Assembly (NCBI GenBank): GCA_020636075.1
Contig: JACJYO010000004.1
Location: 496,001-560,000, forward strand
Length of the DNA: 64,000 bases
Direction: 5' to 3'
Source: Lewinellaceae bacterium
GTDB lineage: Bacteria > Bacteroidota > Bacteroidia > Chitinophagales > Saprospiraceae
Below the pieces are notes generated by a model, which did no database searches, was not told the DNA's origin, and saw only the letters and a program-made list of their open reading frames with translations. A program made the translations under genes and the position numbers. Each line of letters starts with the position of its first letter. The stretch's first letter is position 1. Positions 1-8,925 of the stretch are shown piece by piece.

Positions 1-396
1 CTGAAACCAGTATTCAATTTTTTGTGGAAAATCGTGTTTCGGATTTTCAAAGGTCCAGGAGTTTGTTGTGAAAAAAGTCATCGGGAAGTCGATGGTGGCA
101 CTATCGTTCTGATTGAGCACGGTAGCCTGGTAAACGATGCTACCATCCGGTTGCCGGACAATGCGCAGGTACTCGGTGATTTGTTTTTCACCGTCGGCAT
201 TTTGGCGATAGCCTTCGCCGAGCATGGCTGTCGGCGCGGCCATTTCCCACTTTTCGAAACTGGCTTTTCCCTGGTTTTTCCAGAGGCCGGTAAGTTGTTG
301 GAGGCCATCCCAGGGGCCTTGTTGCGCCTGGAGTTGACTTGCGAGCCCTGCCACCAACACGAGGAGGAGCAGGTTTTTCAATGTAGTTTTCATCAT
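1..396 (-). CDS. DUF6265-like secreted protein, C-terminus cut by window edge
   Basis: The reverse strand reads open from an ATG pair at 396/393 to the window start, giving 132 codons with no stop, so the C-terminus lies outside. The N-terminus is a signal peptide (MKTTLKNLLLLVLVAGLASQ, then LQAQ). The mature part has a Trp-rich start (LTGLWKNQGKASFEKW), ML-GEG, and the FENPKHDFPQKIEY stretch, which resembles the closing motif of DUF6265 proteins. That family has no assigned reaction. The protein is probably periplasmic or exported. It is divergent from nothing nearby, and its promoter must lie in the hairpin-bearing gap that follows. Family call is by motif memory. Confidence 0.75.
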   Translation of the reverse strand, partial: MMKTTLKNLLLLVLVAGLASQLQAQQGPWDGLQQLTGLWKNQGKASFEKWEMAAPTAMLGEGYRQNADGEKQITEYLRIVRQPDGSIVYQATVLNQNDSATIDFPMTFFTTNSWTFENPKHDFPQKIEYWFQ

Positions 397-421
397 AGAC
401 TATGTTTTGCGCGGCAAAATT

Positions 422-478
422 GACAGGATAAACAGAAAAGACGTGTTATTGCCCTGTAAAATCCTGTTAATTCTGTCC
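422..478. repeat. Imperfect inverted repeat, GACAGGAT...AACAG family
   Basis: Arms GACAGGATAAACAG (422-435) and CTGTTAATTCTGTC (465-478) pair at 12 of 14 positions around a 29-nt loop. The last codon and stop of the following reverse-strand gene lie in the right arm. The same word family recurs in the hairpin near 62.5 kb. Confidence 0.7.
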
Positions 479-1396
479 AAATGCCATCAAATGCCGGATG
501 GTTGCAATGTGGTGGTCATCGTGTTCAGCCACAAAATACATCAGGTCGATCATGCGCATGGGTTTCAGTAAGCGCGGATGCAGGGCTGTGGCAGATTCCA
601 ACACTGTGCTATTCTTCGTGCAAAGCGCCACCAGTTTGTGCCGCTCGGCGGCAAATTCGGCGAGTAATTTTTCTACCGGCACGGCATTGTGTCCGGCTTC
701 ATGGGTTTTGCGATTATTCAGGTCGGCCGGTCGCATCGTCTTTTCACCGTTGGCAATATCGTGAATGCGTCCATACCAAAGCGGCTCAAGATCGATCAAG
801 TGCCCAATATTTTCCTGGGCCGACCACTGTCCATCGGGCTGGTGAGCCAATTGCCTTGATGAAAAACTCCGGCTCAGGTTGTACAAACGCACCGGCGTAT
901 CGCGGAGGCGTTCGAGCAGCCCCTGCGGGGATACGCTGAGGTGTTCGAAATCGAATGGGCGTTCAAACCACCTTCCGGGGTGGAGCGCCGGCGCCGGTTT
1001 TTGCTGTTCGGAAGGGACAACATCCTCATAAAAAAAGATGGCGTTTCGGTTCGGGTCGTACAAACCAAATTCATTGGTGCCCCAGGGGGTGTTTTCCCGG
1101 AACGCATCCGGCGCTATTGAGCCCCGTTCTACAAATTCCTTGAACAGCGGTCCAATATTTTCCACCTGGATCCGGGTTGCCGAGCCGTTCATTTGAGCCA
1201 TATCGTCCGGCCATTGAAATTGCAAATGGAGGTAGAGGCCCTGCCGGCCAAGGACTGCGTAATCGACGCGGTTATGCTTGGGATCGGTATTGCTGAAGAA
1301 TTCCCGAAAACCCAATTTTTCTGTATGCCAGGCTATGTCGCGGGCGACATCGGTGGACGGGAGTACGGGGTTCATGTGGCAAAAGGTTGTGTGCAT
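467..1396 (-). CDS. Fusion of a VOC (glyoxalase-like) domain and a DinB-like domain
   Basis: 309 aa. Residues 1-130 form a VOC/bleomycin-resistance-like fold: NPVLPSTDVARDIAWHTEKLGF at the start, LYLHLQFQ in the middle and GTNEFGLYDPNRNAIFFYE at the end, typical of small antibiotic-binding or glyoxalase-like proteins. Residues 155-309 are a DinB_2-type four-helix bundle, with a first His in NIGHLIDLEPLW and a last metal cluster in AEHDDHHIATI. DinB-like proteins include thiol-dependent S-transferases (bacillithiol/mycothiol type). Both domains usually occur alone. The reaction is unknown; detoxification of an electrophile or a drug is plausible. Start is the ATG at 1396; a second Met at residue 8 fits the VOC family start equally well. 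Confidence 0.8.
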   Translation of the reverse strand: MHTTFCHMNPVLPSTDVARDIAWHTEKLGFREFFSNTDPKHNRVDYAVLGRQGLYLHLQFQWPDDMAQMNGSATRIQVENIGPLFKEFVERGSIAPDAFRENTPWGTNEFGLYDPNRNAIFFYEDVVPSEQQKPAPALHPGRWFERPFDFEHLSVSPQGLLERLRDTPVRLYNLSRSFSSRQLAHQPDGQWSAQENIGHLIDLEPLWYGRIHDIANGEKTMRPADLNNRKTHEAGHNAVPVEKLLAEFAAERHKLVALCTKNSTVLESATALHPRLLKPMRMIDLMYFVAEHDDHHIATIRHLMAFGQN

Positions 1397-1410
1397 ATTT
1401 TATCTTTTTT

Positions 1411-1519
1411 CCCAGGGATGAATCCCTGGGCTAAGAAGTTGCTGCAAGGAGGGGGATTTCTGCTTGCTAAAATCAACGCTTTATCTTCCCTTTTCTCAGC
1501 CCAGGGATTCATCCCTGGG
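1411..1519. repeat. REPIN-like pair of REP palindromes
   Basis: CCCAGGGATGAATCCCTGGG (1411-1430) is followed by CTAAGAAG. After a spacer the inverted copy CCCAGGGATTCATCCCTGGG (1500-1519) is preceded by CTCAG. Each 20-mer is itself a palindrome, and the pair is in inverted orientation 89 nt apart, the arrangement named REPIN in bacteria that carry REP-associated transposases. The transposase gene begins about 115 nt downstream. Confidence 0.85.
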
Positions 1520-1634
1520 AAATTGAAATTAAATTAAAATAAATCTGTTTGCTTTGGGAGTATTGGGCAAAATATAGAGTTGAATGCGCTTTTTTTGTTT
1601 CAAAAGTAGGTAGTTCATCAACACCCCCAATTAT

Positions 1635-2093
1635 ATGGCGCATTCCAATGTCCGCCTCTGGATTCATGCCGTTTTTGCAATCAAGTACCGGGAGGCTCAG
1701 ATTTTACCTTCCATTGAACCGGAAGTGCACCGTTTATTATTTGATCAACTTGTAGCCACCGGTTGTTTTGTGGATTGTATGAACGGTATTCCCGATCATA
1801 TTCACCTGTTATTTCGACTTAATCCGAAACGTTCCGTTGCTGAAGTCATCGGTACAATCAAAGGAGGAAGTTCACATAGCATTAATCAAAGTGATTTACT
1901 CCCTACTAAGTTTGCCTGGCAAAACGGGTATTCTGCTTTTTCGGTTAGTGAATCTAAAATACCGATCGTCCGCCGCTATATCGAGCGTCAGAAGGTTCAC
2001 CATCTGGGCGAAGATTTTGCACAGGAACTTGCTTGGCTGGAACGCTTACATGGCATACTTCCGGATGGCTCTCCTCCTGATTCCCAGGGATGA
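1635..2093 (+). CDS. REP-associated (RAYT-like) / IS200-type Y1 transposase
   Basis: 152 aa, the usual size of single-domain Y1 HUH transposases. The HUH pair is His55-Ile-His57 in GIPDHIHLLF. The nucleophile is probably Tyr115 in RRYIERQKVHH, the conserved helix that precedes the His-His pair. It should cut and join single-stranded DNA at hairpin ends through a 5'-phosphotyrosine bond. Context makes the RAYT assignment: REP palindromes lie on both sides (two upstream, three downstream), with no partner TnpB. The stop codon TGA lies inside the first downstream REP (2083-2102), so the last residues SQG are encoded by the repeat. Start is the ATG at 1635. Confidence 0.85.
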   Translation: MAHSNVRLWIHAVFAIKYREAQILPSIEPEVHRLLFDQLVATGCFVDCMNGIPDHIHLLFRLNPKRSVAEVIGTIKGGSSHSINQSDLLPTKFAWQNGYSAFSVSESKIPIVRRYIERQKVHHLGEDFAQELAWLERLHGILPDGSPPDSQG

Positions 2094-2275
2094 ATCCCTG
2101 GGCTAAGAAGGTGCTGTAAGGAGGAGAATTTCCACGTGTTCCCATAAACGCTTCATTTTTTCGTTTCCCAGGGATGAATCCCTGGGCTAAGAAGTCGTTG
2201 TAATGAGGAGAATTTCCATGTGTTCCAATCAACGATTCATGTTCCCTTTTCTCAGCCCAGGGATTCATCCCTGGG
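2083..2275. repeat. Three REP palindromes downstream of the RAYT-like gene
   Basis: Copies lie at 2083-2102 (+), 2167-2186 (+) and 2256-2275 (inverted). The spacer after each forward copy is conserved (CTAAGAAG..., GAGGAGAATTTCCA, CGTGTTCC), so the repeated unit is about 84-89 nt and not just the 20-mer. The last two copies form a second REPIN-like inverted pair matching 1411-1519. Confidence 0.85.
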
Positions 2276-2412
2276 AAAATTATTTAGGGTTTCACCCCTC
2301 CGAAAAATACCGCCTCTAACCAGCATTTACCCTGCACTTGCAACCTTTAGTCGAATGCCGGCATCCGACCTACGTAGGCTTTCGTACTTTGTCTTGCACT
2401 AAAAATTAGGTT

Positions 2413-3816
2413 ATGAAAAAACAACTTCCCCTCTTTTTATTTCTGCTATTGACACTGTTTTGCCTGGAACCGTTGGCAGCGCAGAATGCAATTAACTCCG
2501 AATTTAAATCATCAACCATCGAGCAACTTAGCCAACTGCTGAATGAACATTATGTCTTCCCGGAGGTGGCTGAAAAAACAGGCGCCCATTTGCGCAAGCA
2601 ACTAAAAGCCGGTGCTTTCGACAAAATTACGGATATGCCCACCTTTGCCGATGCCCTCACCAAGGAAGTTCAATCGGTCAACCACGACAAGCACATGCGC
2701 GTCCGCCCGGCCCCCGGGCAGCGCGTTGCCGATGACGCACTACCTGAAAAAATGCTGGAAAACCAACTGCTGCGGCTCGCGCGTCAACAAACCGACATGG
2801 CCGGATTTCGGGAGGCCAAGCGACTCGATGGCAATATTGGCTACCTCGATCTGCGCGGTTTTGCCGGTCGTCTGCGTGGCGCTCCGGTGGCCGATCGTTA
2901 CATGGGCCTGCTTGCCGGCAGCGACGCAATTATCATCGACCTTCGCAAAAACGGTGGCGGCGATCCCGCTATGGTGCAGTACCTGTGCAGCTATTTTTTC
3001 GGCGAAAAAACACACCTGAACAGCCTCTACTGGCGCGAAGGAGACCGGACCGAAGACTTTTGGACGCTTGCTGAAGTGGGTGGCCAAAAAATGGCGGATG
3101 TGCCTGTGTTCATCCTGACCAGCAATTTCACCTTCTCCGCAGCCGAAGAATTTTGCTACAACATGCAAACCCGGAAACGGGCAATTCTCGTCGGCGAAAC
3201 CACCGGCGGTGGCGCCAACCCTGGCGGCACGTTTCCAATTAACGCAGACCTGGGCGTGTTCATTCCTACCGGCCGTGCCATCAATCCGGTGACCCAAACC
3301 AACTGGGAAGGCACGGGTGTTGTGCCGGAAGTAAAAACTACCGCCGAAGAAGCGCTGACTAAAGCCATTGAACTGGCAACTGAAGCCGCGACAGCACGCC
3401 GGGAGAACGTAGCGCAGGCGCAAAAAATACTGGTCGGCAATTTGACAGACCAACTCGGCGCTTTTAAACCCGGTGCTTCCGAAGAACCGCTTTTCGAACA
3501 ATTGAAAAGTTGCTGCGCAACCGGGCTGCTGGATGAAATGGGCATCAATGGCATGGGCTATGCCTACCTGATGGAATTTAAAAAACCGGAAACGGCAGAG
3601 GCCATTTTCAAATGCAATACCCGGCTCTTCCCCGAATCGGCCAATGTGTACGACAGCTATGCCGAAACTCTGTTGACCAATGGTAAAAAAGCCGAAGCGC
3701 TGGCCAACTACAAAAAGGCAGTATCGGTGGCCGAAACCAACGGCGACCCGAACACGGATATGTTCCGGGCCAACCTGAAAGCTGCAGAAGAGCGGGCTGA
3801 AGTGAAGCGGCCGTAA
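2413..3816 (+). CDS. S41-family (C-terminal processing/IRBP-like) serine peptidase with TPR-like tail
   Basis: 467 aa with a signal peptide (MKKQLPLFLFLLLTLFCLEP, then LAAQ). Residues 30-125 form the helical lead typical of the IRBP-type S41 group (TIEQLSQLLNEHYVFPE). The catalytic core follows: IDLRKNGGGDP near 177, the serine in TFSAAEEF (Ser242), and VGETTGGGANPGG (about 261-273). These peptidases usually use a Ser-Lys dyad and act in the periplasm or at the surface on small or unfolded substrates. Residues 375-460 resemble tetratricopeptide helices (AEAIFKCNTRLFPESANVYDSYAETLLTNGKKAEALANYKK, here abbreviated by its ends). No partner gene is adjacent. Start is the ATG at 2413. Confidence 0.85.
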   Translation: MKKQLPLFLFLLLTLFCLEPLAAQNAINSEFKSSTIEQLSQLLNEHYVFPEVAEKTGAHLRKQLKAGAFDKITDMPTFADALTKEVQSVNHDKHMRVRPAPGQRVADDALPEKMLENQLLRLARQQTDMAGFREAKRLDGNIGYLDLRGFAGRLRGAPVADRYMGLLAGSDAIIIDLRKNGGGDPAMVQYLCSYFFGEKTHLNSLYWREGDRTEDFWTLAEVGGQKMADVPVFILTSNFTFSAAEEFCYNMQTRKRAILVGETTGGGANPGGTFPINADLGVFIPTGRAINPVTQTNWEGTGVVPEVKTTAEEALTKAIELATEAATARRENVAQAQKILVGNLTDQLGAFKPGASEEPLFEQLKSCCATGLLDEMGINGMGYAYLMEFKKPETAEAIFKCNTRLFPESANVYDSYAETLLTNGKKAEALANYKKAVSVAETNGDPNTDMFRANLKAAEERAEVKRP

Positions 3817-3822
3817 TTAATT

Positions 3823-3888
3823 CACCACGGAGGCACGGAGTACACGGAGTTGAAAAACTTTTTCCGTGTACTCCGTGCCTCCGTAGTG
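3823..3888. repeat. Long hairpin, CACCACGGAGGCACGGAG family (copy 1)
   Basis: Arms 3823-3847 and 3864-3888 pair at 24 of 25 positions around a 16-nt loop. Seven nt separate it from the upstream stop codon and 14 nt from the next start. The same family recurs near 38.1 and 49.2 kb. It may end transcription, but the A-rich sequence after it gives no U-tract on the plus strand. Confidence 0.85.
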
Positions 3889-3902
3889 TAAAAAATAAAA
3901 CC

Positions 3903-6305
3903 ATGATCAGTAACTACCTCGCCATTGCCTGGCGCAACCTCAAACGCCAGCCCGGCTATGCCGCACTCAATATCCTCGGCCTGACGATCGGAATTGCCTC
4001 AGCCCTGTTCATCCTGCTTTACCTGGCGGAAGAAACCCGCTATGATGCTTACCATGAAAAAGCGGACCGCATCGTTCGGGTGAGTGCCGAGATCAACGAA
4101 CCCGACGACCATTTTTTCTGGTCGACCACTCAGGTGCCGCTGGCGCCAACGCTGAAGGCTGAATTCCCGGAAGTAGAGGAATATGTTCGTTTCATCCCGA
4201 ACGGCCGCACGCGCCTGCAGCGCGGCGAGCAGTTTTTCTTTGATGAAAAAGTGTTCGTGGCTGATTCGACGGTCTTCGATGTATTCACCTTCGATTTATT
4301 GATGGGTGAAGCCGCCACGGCCCTGAAGGAACCCAACTCCATCGTGCTTTGCAAAAGCCTGGCCGACCGCATTTTTGGGAATACCAACCCGGTTGGCGAA
4401 TTTCTTAAAACACCCTCCGGACGGGAATACAAGGTGACGGGCGTTTACCGCGACATGCCGAAACATTCCCACCTCATCGCCAATGCGCTGATCTCGGCCA
4501 ATAGTATCCCGTTTTTTATGAATCCCGACCCGGGCGCCTGGGGCAGTTTCAACAATTACAGCTACGTGCTGCTGCGCGAAGGCGCCGACCCGGAAGCATT
4601 CAAAGCCAAATTGCCGGCAATTATCGACAAGTACGTGGCCGTCATCTTTGACCAGTTCAACATCAAGGTGCAATACCAAACCATCGCGCTCAGGGATATT
4701 CACCTGTACTCCAGTTTTGAAGGCGAACCGGAACCAACCGGCGAGGCGGGTTTTCTGTACATTTTCGGGCTGGTCGCGCTTTTTCTGGTGCTCATTGCCA
4801 GTATCAATTACATGAATCTGGCCACCGCACGCGGCATCCGGCGTTCATTGGAAGTTGGTATCCGCAAAGTATTAGGTTCGGGCAGGCGGCAGCTGATGGT
4901 CCAATTTCTGTTGGAATCGCTACTGTTCACTGCCTTTGCCGTTCTGCTGAGCGTCCTGCTGGTAGTGGTGCTTTTGCCGCTGTTCAACCAGGCGTTCGAC
5001 TTGCAGTTGGACCTGTCACTGCTCTGGTCGGCGCCGGTGGTGGCTGGCCTGTTTGGCATCGTGGTGCTCACGGGCATTCTCGGCGGCAGTTACCCGGCAT
5101 TTTTCCTTTCGGGTTTTCAGCCGATCAAGGTACTGAAAGGCATGCTCACCCGGGGGTCCGGCAATCCCAACCTGCGTCGAACATTGGTCACCCTGCAATT
5201 TGCTATCACGTTGTTCATGCTTGTCGGCGCAGGGGTGATCTTCGATCAAATGCATTACCTGCGCACCAAAGACCTGGGCTTCGACAAAGAACATGTGCTG
5301 ACTTTCACGCTGGAAGGCCGCGAGGCGCGCGAGAAGTTTGGCATTTTAAAAGAAAAACTGCTGCAAAACCCGCTGGTCACCGCAGTCGGAAGCAGCGGCT
5401 CCACCCCCGGCCAGGGCATGCCCAAAAACGTGATGAACATGGAAACAGCCTCCGGCAAAATGGATCAGTTTGGCGTGGACCTCTACGGGATCGACTACAA
5501 CTACCTGTCCACCATGGGCATGAAAATGGCAGCCGGGCGCCCGCTGAGTCCCGAACGCAGTACCGACTCCACCGAGGCTGTGCTGGTCAACGAAGCTATG
5601 GTCCGTCGCATGGGCTGGGCCGACCCCATCGGACGCAAGGTGCAGTTTGGTACCAACGATACCATCCCGATGCGTTACGTGGTGGGTGTGGTGAAGGATT
5701 TTCACCAGCAATCGCTGTATGAGCCTATCGAGGCGCTGTTGTTTTACCCCGATTTTGATAACGACTATGTTCAGGTGCGGCTCAATCCCCGAAGCGCGCA
5801 GGACCTGACCCAAGCCATAACTTTCGCTGAAAGGAGTTGGAATGAGACCTTCCCGAATACCCCTTTTGAATATGATTTTGTAGATTCGGCCTTCATGGAA
5901 CTCTACGCCGCCGATCAGATGCGCGGCAAAATTTTTACCCTGTTTGGGGTGCTCATGATTTTCATTACCTGTCTCGGGCTACTGGGCCTGGCTTCCTTCA
6001 CGGCTGAACAGCGCACCAAGGAAATCGGCATTCGGAAAGTGCTCGGCGCCAACTACACCGACCTGGTATATTTGTTGACCCGCAATTACCTGTTGCTGGT
6101 GACCATCGCAGCTATTCCGGCCTTTGTTGCCGGCTGGTATTTTATGGAAAAATGGCTGGGCACCTTTGCTTTTCACACGGAGATCAACTTCCTGTTTTTT
6201 GCATTGGCTTTGCTGAGCATTATTTTGATTGCCTTGGCGACCACCGGTTTTCATGCATTGAAGGCGGCATTGGCAAATCCGGTCAGGTCGTTGCGGAGTG
6301 AGTGA
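3903..6305 (+). CDS. MacB/FtsX-type ABC transporter permease
   Basis: 800 aa, the usual length of Bacteroidota dual-FtsX permeases. The N-terminus is the classic WRNLKRQPGYAALNILGLTIGIA with the first membrane helix, then a periplasmic MacB_PCD-like domain (about 45-280). A first FtsX core follows (YIFGLVALFLVLIASINYMN, then RGIRRSLEVGIRKVLGSG), a second MacB_PCD-like region, and a closing FtsX core (TCLGLLGLASF, EQRTKEIGIRKVLGA). Such proteins usually work in mechanotransmission or lipoprotein/peptide export with a LolD/MacB ATPase. No ATPase gene is adjacent, so the partner must be encoded elsewhere. Start is the ATG at 3903. Confidence 0.9.
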   Translation: MISNYLAIAWRNLKRQPGYAALNILGLTIGIASALFILLYLAEETRYDAYHEKADRIVRVSAEINEPDDHFFWSTTQVPLAPTLKAEFPEVEEYVRFIPNGRTRLQRGEQFFFDEKVFVADSTVFDVFTFDLLMGEAATALKEPNSIVLCKSLADRIFGNTNPVGEFLKTPSGREYKVTGVYRDMPKHSHLIANALISANSIPFFMNPDPGAWGSFNNYSYVLLREGADPEAFKAKLPAIIDKYVAVIFDQFNIKVQYQTIALRDIHLYSSFEGEPEPTGEAGFLYIFGLVALFLVLIASINYMNLATARGIRRSLEVGIRKVLGSGRRQLMVQFLLESLLFTAFAVLLSVLLVVVLLPLFNQAFDLQLDLSLLWSAPVVAGLFGIVVLTGILGGSYPAFFLSGFQPIKVLKGMLTRGSGNPNLRRTLVTLQFAITLFMLVGAGVIFDQMHYLRTKDLGFDKEHVLTFTLEGREAREKFGILKEKLLQNPLVTAVGSSGSTPGQGMPKNVMNMETASGKMDQFGVDLYGIDYNYLSTMGMKMAAGRPLSPERSTDSTEAVLVNEAMVRRMGWADPIGRKVQFGTNDTIPMRYVVGVVKDFHQQSLYEPIEALLFYPDFDNDYVQVRLNPRSAQDLTQAITFAERSWNETFPNTPFEYDFVDSAFMELYAADQMRGKIFTLFGVLMIFITCLGLLGLASFTAEQRTKEIGIRKVLGANYTDLVYLLTRNYLLLVTIAAIPAFVAGWYFMEKWLGTFAFHTEINFLFFALALLSIILIALATTGFHALKAALANPVRSLRSE

Positions 6306-6335
6306 CCGCCACTTACTTCATGGGTGAGATGGTAT

Positions 6336-6451
6336 GCACTTTTCCAATTTCCAATTTCAAATTGGACCTTTCAAATCAAAGAAACTTCACAAAACGGCGA
6401 GATCCATTCAATTTGAAATTTGAAAAGAAAAATTTGAAATTGGGAAAGTGC
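6336..6451. repeat. Long hairpin, TTTCAAATTTGAAA family (copy 1)
   Basis: GCACTTTTCCAATTTCC...CAAATT at 6336-6363 pairs with AATTTGAAATTGGGAAAGTGC at 6431-6451, with a short internal duplication of CCAATTT in the left arm. It fills the gap between two convergent genes and is related in wording to the A+T-rich hairpin at 20347-20452. It could act as a bidirectional terminator. Confidence 0.75.
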
Positions 6452-6458
6452 AAACCCC

Positions 6459-7082
6459 TCAAGGCGTGGGCTCTCCGTATCGCAGATGCACCACTTTCGC
6501 ACGCCCTTTTTCAAAAACAGTCACCAGAAACAGGTGGTCGTACTGGCTTTCCGGCAATTGAAAAAAGCCGTTGGTGCCGGTGAGCGCGTTCAAAAGTTCA
6601 GGCACGGTGTTGGAATGTCCAACCACCAATACAGTGCCCTGTTTGTATTGTGCCAGGGCGCCGTCGGCTAATTGATCTGGTGCAAAGGCATTGTAAGTTT
6701 GAATACCGAGGCTCTTGTCGGCCGCGACGGGCTGAGCGGTTTGGCGGGTCCGGTTAAAATTGGTGGAGTACACGGCGTCGAGCGGCACCTCTTTCAGGAC
6801 GCGGACCAATTCAGCGGCCCGGTCCTGCCCGGCAGTGCTCAGGCCGGGATCTGTGCCGATGCCCGTCGTTTCGGCATGGCGCAGGATGATGAAAGTTGTG
6901 GCAGTATCCCGGATAAATTCGGTGAGCATCAACGTATCGGTGAGTTGCACTACCACGGTGTCGACCTGAGTTACAACCAGCGTATCGGTTTTGAGGATCG
7001 TTTCTGTGATAACCTGGGGCTCTTTTTCGCAGCTAAAAAGCAGAGAAATACCCACGAGGGCCAGTATGGCGAGTAGTTTCAT
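6459..7082 (-). CDS. Histidine phosphatase-family lipoprotein (SixA/PGM-like)
   Basis: 207 aa. The N-terminus is a lipoprotein signal with lipobox Cys18 (ISLLFSC), followed by a Val/Thr/Asp-rich linker (about 20-58) with heptad-like spacing. The catalytic domain begins with the phosphohistidine motif FIILRHAETTG (Arg68, His69), continues with LSTAGQDRAAELVRVLK and STNFNRTRQTAQ, and holds the second catalytic His in VVGHSNTVPEL (His156). Members are small phosphatases acting on phosphohistidine, sugar or nucleotide phosphates. The substrate cannot be told here. The lipobox predicts a membrane-anchored, periplasmic or surface location. Convergent to the permease, with the hairpin between them. 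Confidence 0.85.
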   Translation of the reverse strand: MKLLAILALVGISLLFSCEKEPQVITETILKTDTLVVTQVDTVVVQLTDTLMLTEFIRDTATTFIILRHAETTGIGTDPGLSTAGQDRAAELVRVLKEVPLDAVYSTNFNRTRQTAQPVAADKSLGIQTYNAFAPDQLADGALAQYKQGTVLVVGHSNTVPELLNALTGTNGFFQLPESQYDHLFLVTVFEKGRAKVVHLRYGEPTP

Positions 7083-7263
7083 GAATTGTTTTGTTAAGTA
7101 TTGAAGGTCCTAAGGTACGAAATGATCAATTCGGGCATTCGTACGTATCTACCAATAGATCGAAAGTGCTTTTGACCGTCCGGTTTTCGATACATCTTGT
7201 CGTGAATTTGTCCGCAGGTAGAACCAGAATCCGCACCTTTGTTTGGCAAACCCACCCACTCCC

Positions 7264-8925
7264 ATGTCTACAAAAAAAACATACACCGGCAGCCAGCGCG
7301 TGCGCAAAGCATACTGGACCGCCACGGTCGTCATGCTCAGCTACGGCTGGCTCATGCTGCGCGGCAAAATTTTCGGGAAAGGCTACTACGAAAAACGCAT
7401 TCTCGCCTTGCACATCCGCAATGCCGAGCGGGTAAAAAAAGCGATTCTTCAACTCAATGGCCTCTTCATCAAGATCGGCCAGATGCTGTCCATCCTCAGC
7501 AATTTCCTGCCCGAAGCCTTCCAAAAACCTCTCGAGGAACTCCAGGATCGCATTCCACCCCGCCCATACAGCGAAGTGCGCGAACGCCTGGAACAAGAAT
7601 TCGGCAAAGCCCCCGAACAATGCTTTGCCCGCTTCGAAGAAACGCCAGTGGCTGCGGCATCCATAGGCCAGGTGCACCGCGCCCAACTGCCCGACGGCAC
7701 CGAAGTAGCCGTCAAAGTGCAACACGCCGACATCGAAGCAGTTGCCCGCCTCGACCTGGAAATTATCCGGCGGCTGACCCGGCTGATCAGTTTTTTCTTT
7801 AGCATCCGCGGGATGGACTACATGTACAGCCAGCTGCGCCAGATGATCGAGGAAGAACTCGATTTTGGCCGCGAAGCGCAGTCCATGCAACAAATTGCCG
7901 AAAACCTGAAAGACGAAGCGCGGCTCACCGTGCCCAAAGTGCACGCGGCCTTTTCTACCACCCGGGTGCTCACGACCACCTGGCACACCGGCGCCAAAAT
8001 CGGCAACCTCGCCCAACTCGACGCCTGGCAGATCGACCGCCGCGACCTGGCCGCCCGCCTGGTGCACGCATACTGCCACATGTTGTTCAAAGACGGCTTT
8101 TACCATGCCGACCCCCACCCTGGCAATATCCTCATCGAGCCGGATGGCACCCTGGTTTTGCTCGACTTCGGCGCTACCAGCCGCCTCAGCAACGCCATGC
8201 GCGAAGGCATTCCGCAACTCATCGAAGCGGCAGTCAAAAACGACACTACCGGCATGATCGACGCCTGCCGCACCATGGGCTTTATTGCCGAAGGGCGCGA
8301 GGCCGAGCAAATGGCTGAAAAAATGATAGCCGCATTGCGCAATTTTTTACAAAATGAAGTCAAGTTCGAAGGGCTCAATTTCCGCGACATCGAGGTCAAA
8401 CCGTTCGACAACAGCCTGTTCCGCCTGATCCAGGAGGTCGGTTTCAGCGGTATCTCCGGCACGGTGCAGGTGCCAAAAGATTACGTACTGCTCAACCGCA
8501 TGCTTACGCTCCTGCTTGGTCTTTGCAACACGCTCGATCCTAAATTCAACCCGCTCGAAGTGGTGCGTCCCTATGCCCAGGATTTTGTGCTTGGCCAGCG
8601 CGGCGACATGCTGACGTTTGTCCGCAACCTCCTGCAAAATACCCTCACTACTGCTCTGGCCTTGCCCGACGAATTGCACAAAACCCTGCAACTGGCCCGA
8701 CGTGGCCGCCTTGAAATGCTCAATCCCGATGTGCGGTACAGTGCCCGGCTATTGTACCTGGCCGTGCAACAGATTTTGTTCGCGCTGTTGATGCTGGCAG
8801 CGGGTTGGCTGGGCTTACACTTTTCAGCAGCGGCGGATGTGGTGTCGGCGCGCTGGGCGTTTGGCGCAGCCGGTTTATTTGGATTGTTGTTGTTGCGGGC
8901 CTGGCGGCAGGGTAGTCGCCTGTAA
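7264..8925 (+). CDS. AarF/ABC1/UbiB-family kinase-like protein
   Basis: 553 aa from the ATG at 7264; an in-frame TTG at 7243 would add seven unconserved residues. The UbiB-family order is clear: KxGQxxS-type motif in GLFIKIGQMLSILS, then PAASIGQVHRA in the form AAASIGQVHRAQLPDG, the Ala/Lys strand VAVKVQHADIE, the catalytic-loop motif FYHADPHPGNILIEPDG and the metal-binding LLDFGATSRLS. Two membrane helices end the protein (about 495-520 and 530-545), as in most family members. The family supports isoprenoid quinone synthesis or lipid homeostasis; the exact role in a menaquinone-based Bacteroidota cell is open. The stop codon lies in the arm of the next hairpin. Confidence 0.9.
   Translation: MSTKKTYTGSQRVRKAYWTATVVMLSYGWLMLRGKIFGKGYYEKRILALHIRNAERVKKAILQLNGLFIKIGQMLSILSNFLPEAFQKPLEELQDRIPPRPYSEVRERLEQEFGKAPEQCFARFEETPVAAASIGQVHRAQLPDGTEVAVKVQHADIEAVARLDLEIIRRLTRLISFFFSIRGMDYMYSQLRQMIEEELDFGREAQSMQQIAENLKDEARLTVPKVHAAFSTTRVLTTTWHTGAKIGNLAQLDAWQIDRRDLAARLVHAYCHMLFKDGFYHADPHPGNILIEPDGTLVLLDFGATSRLSNAMREGIPQLIEAAVKNDTTGMIDACRTMGFIAEGREAEQMAEKMIAALRNFLQNEVKFEGLNFRDIEVKPFDNSLFRLIQEVGFSGISGTVQVPKDYVLLNRMLTLLLGLCNTLDPKFNPLEVVRPYAQDFVLGQRGDMLTFVRNLLQNTLTTALALPDELHKTLQLARRGRLEMLNPDVRYSARLLYLAVQQILFALLMLAAGWLGLHFSAAADVVSARWAFGAAGLFGLLLLRAWRQGSRL

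Noticed and set aside
1411..2275. IS element with terminal inverted repeats
   Set aside because: The palindromes are not gene-flanking TIRs with target duplications; number and layout fit REP/REPIN sequences around a Y1 enzyme.
7126..8310. 394-codon reverse frame opposite the AarF-like gene
   Set aside because: It mirrors the kinase-like gene, which has all its motifs on the plus strand; the reverse translation is low-complexity with no recognised family.
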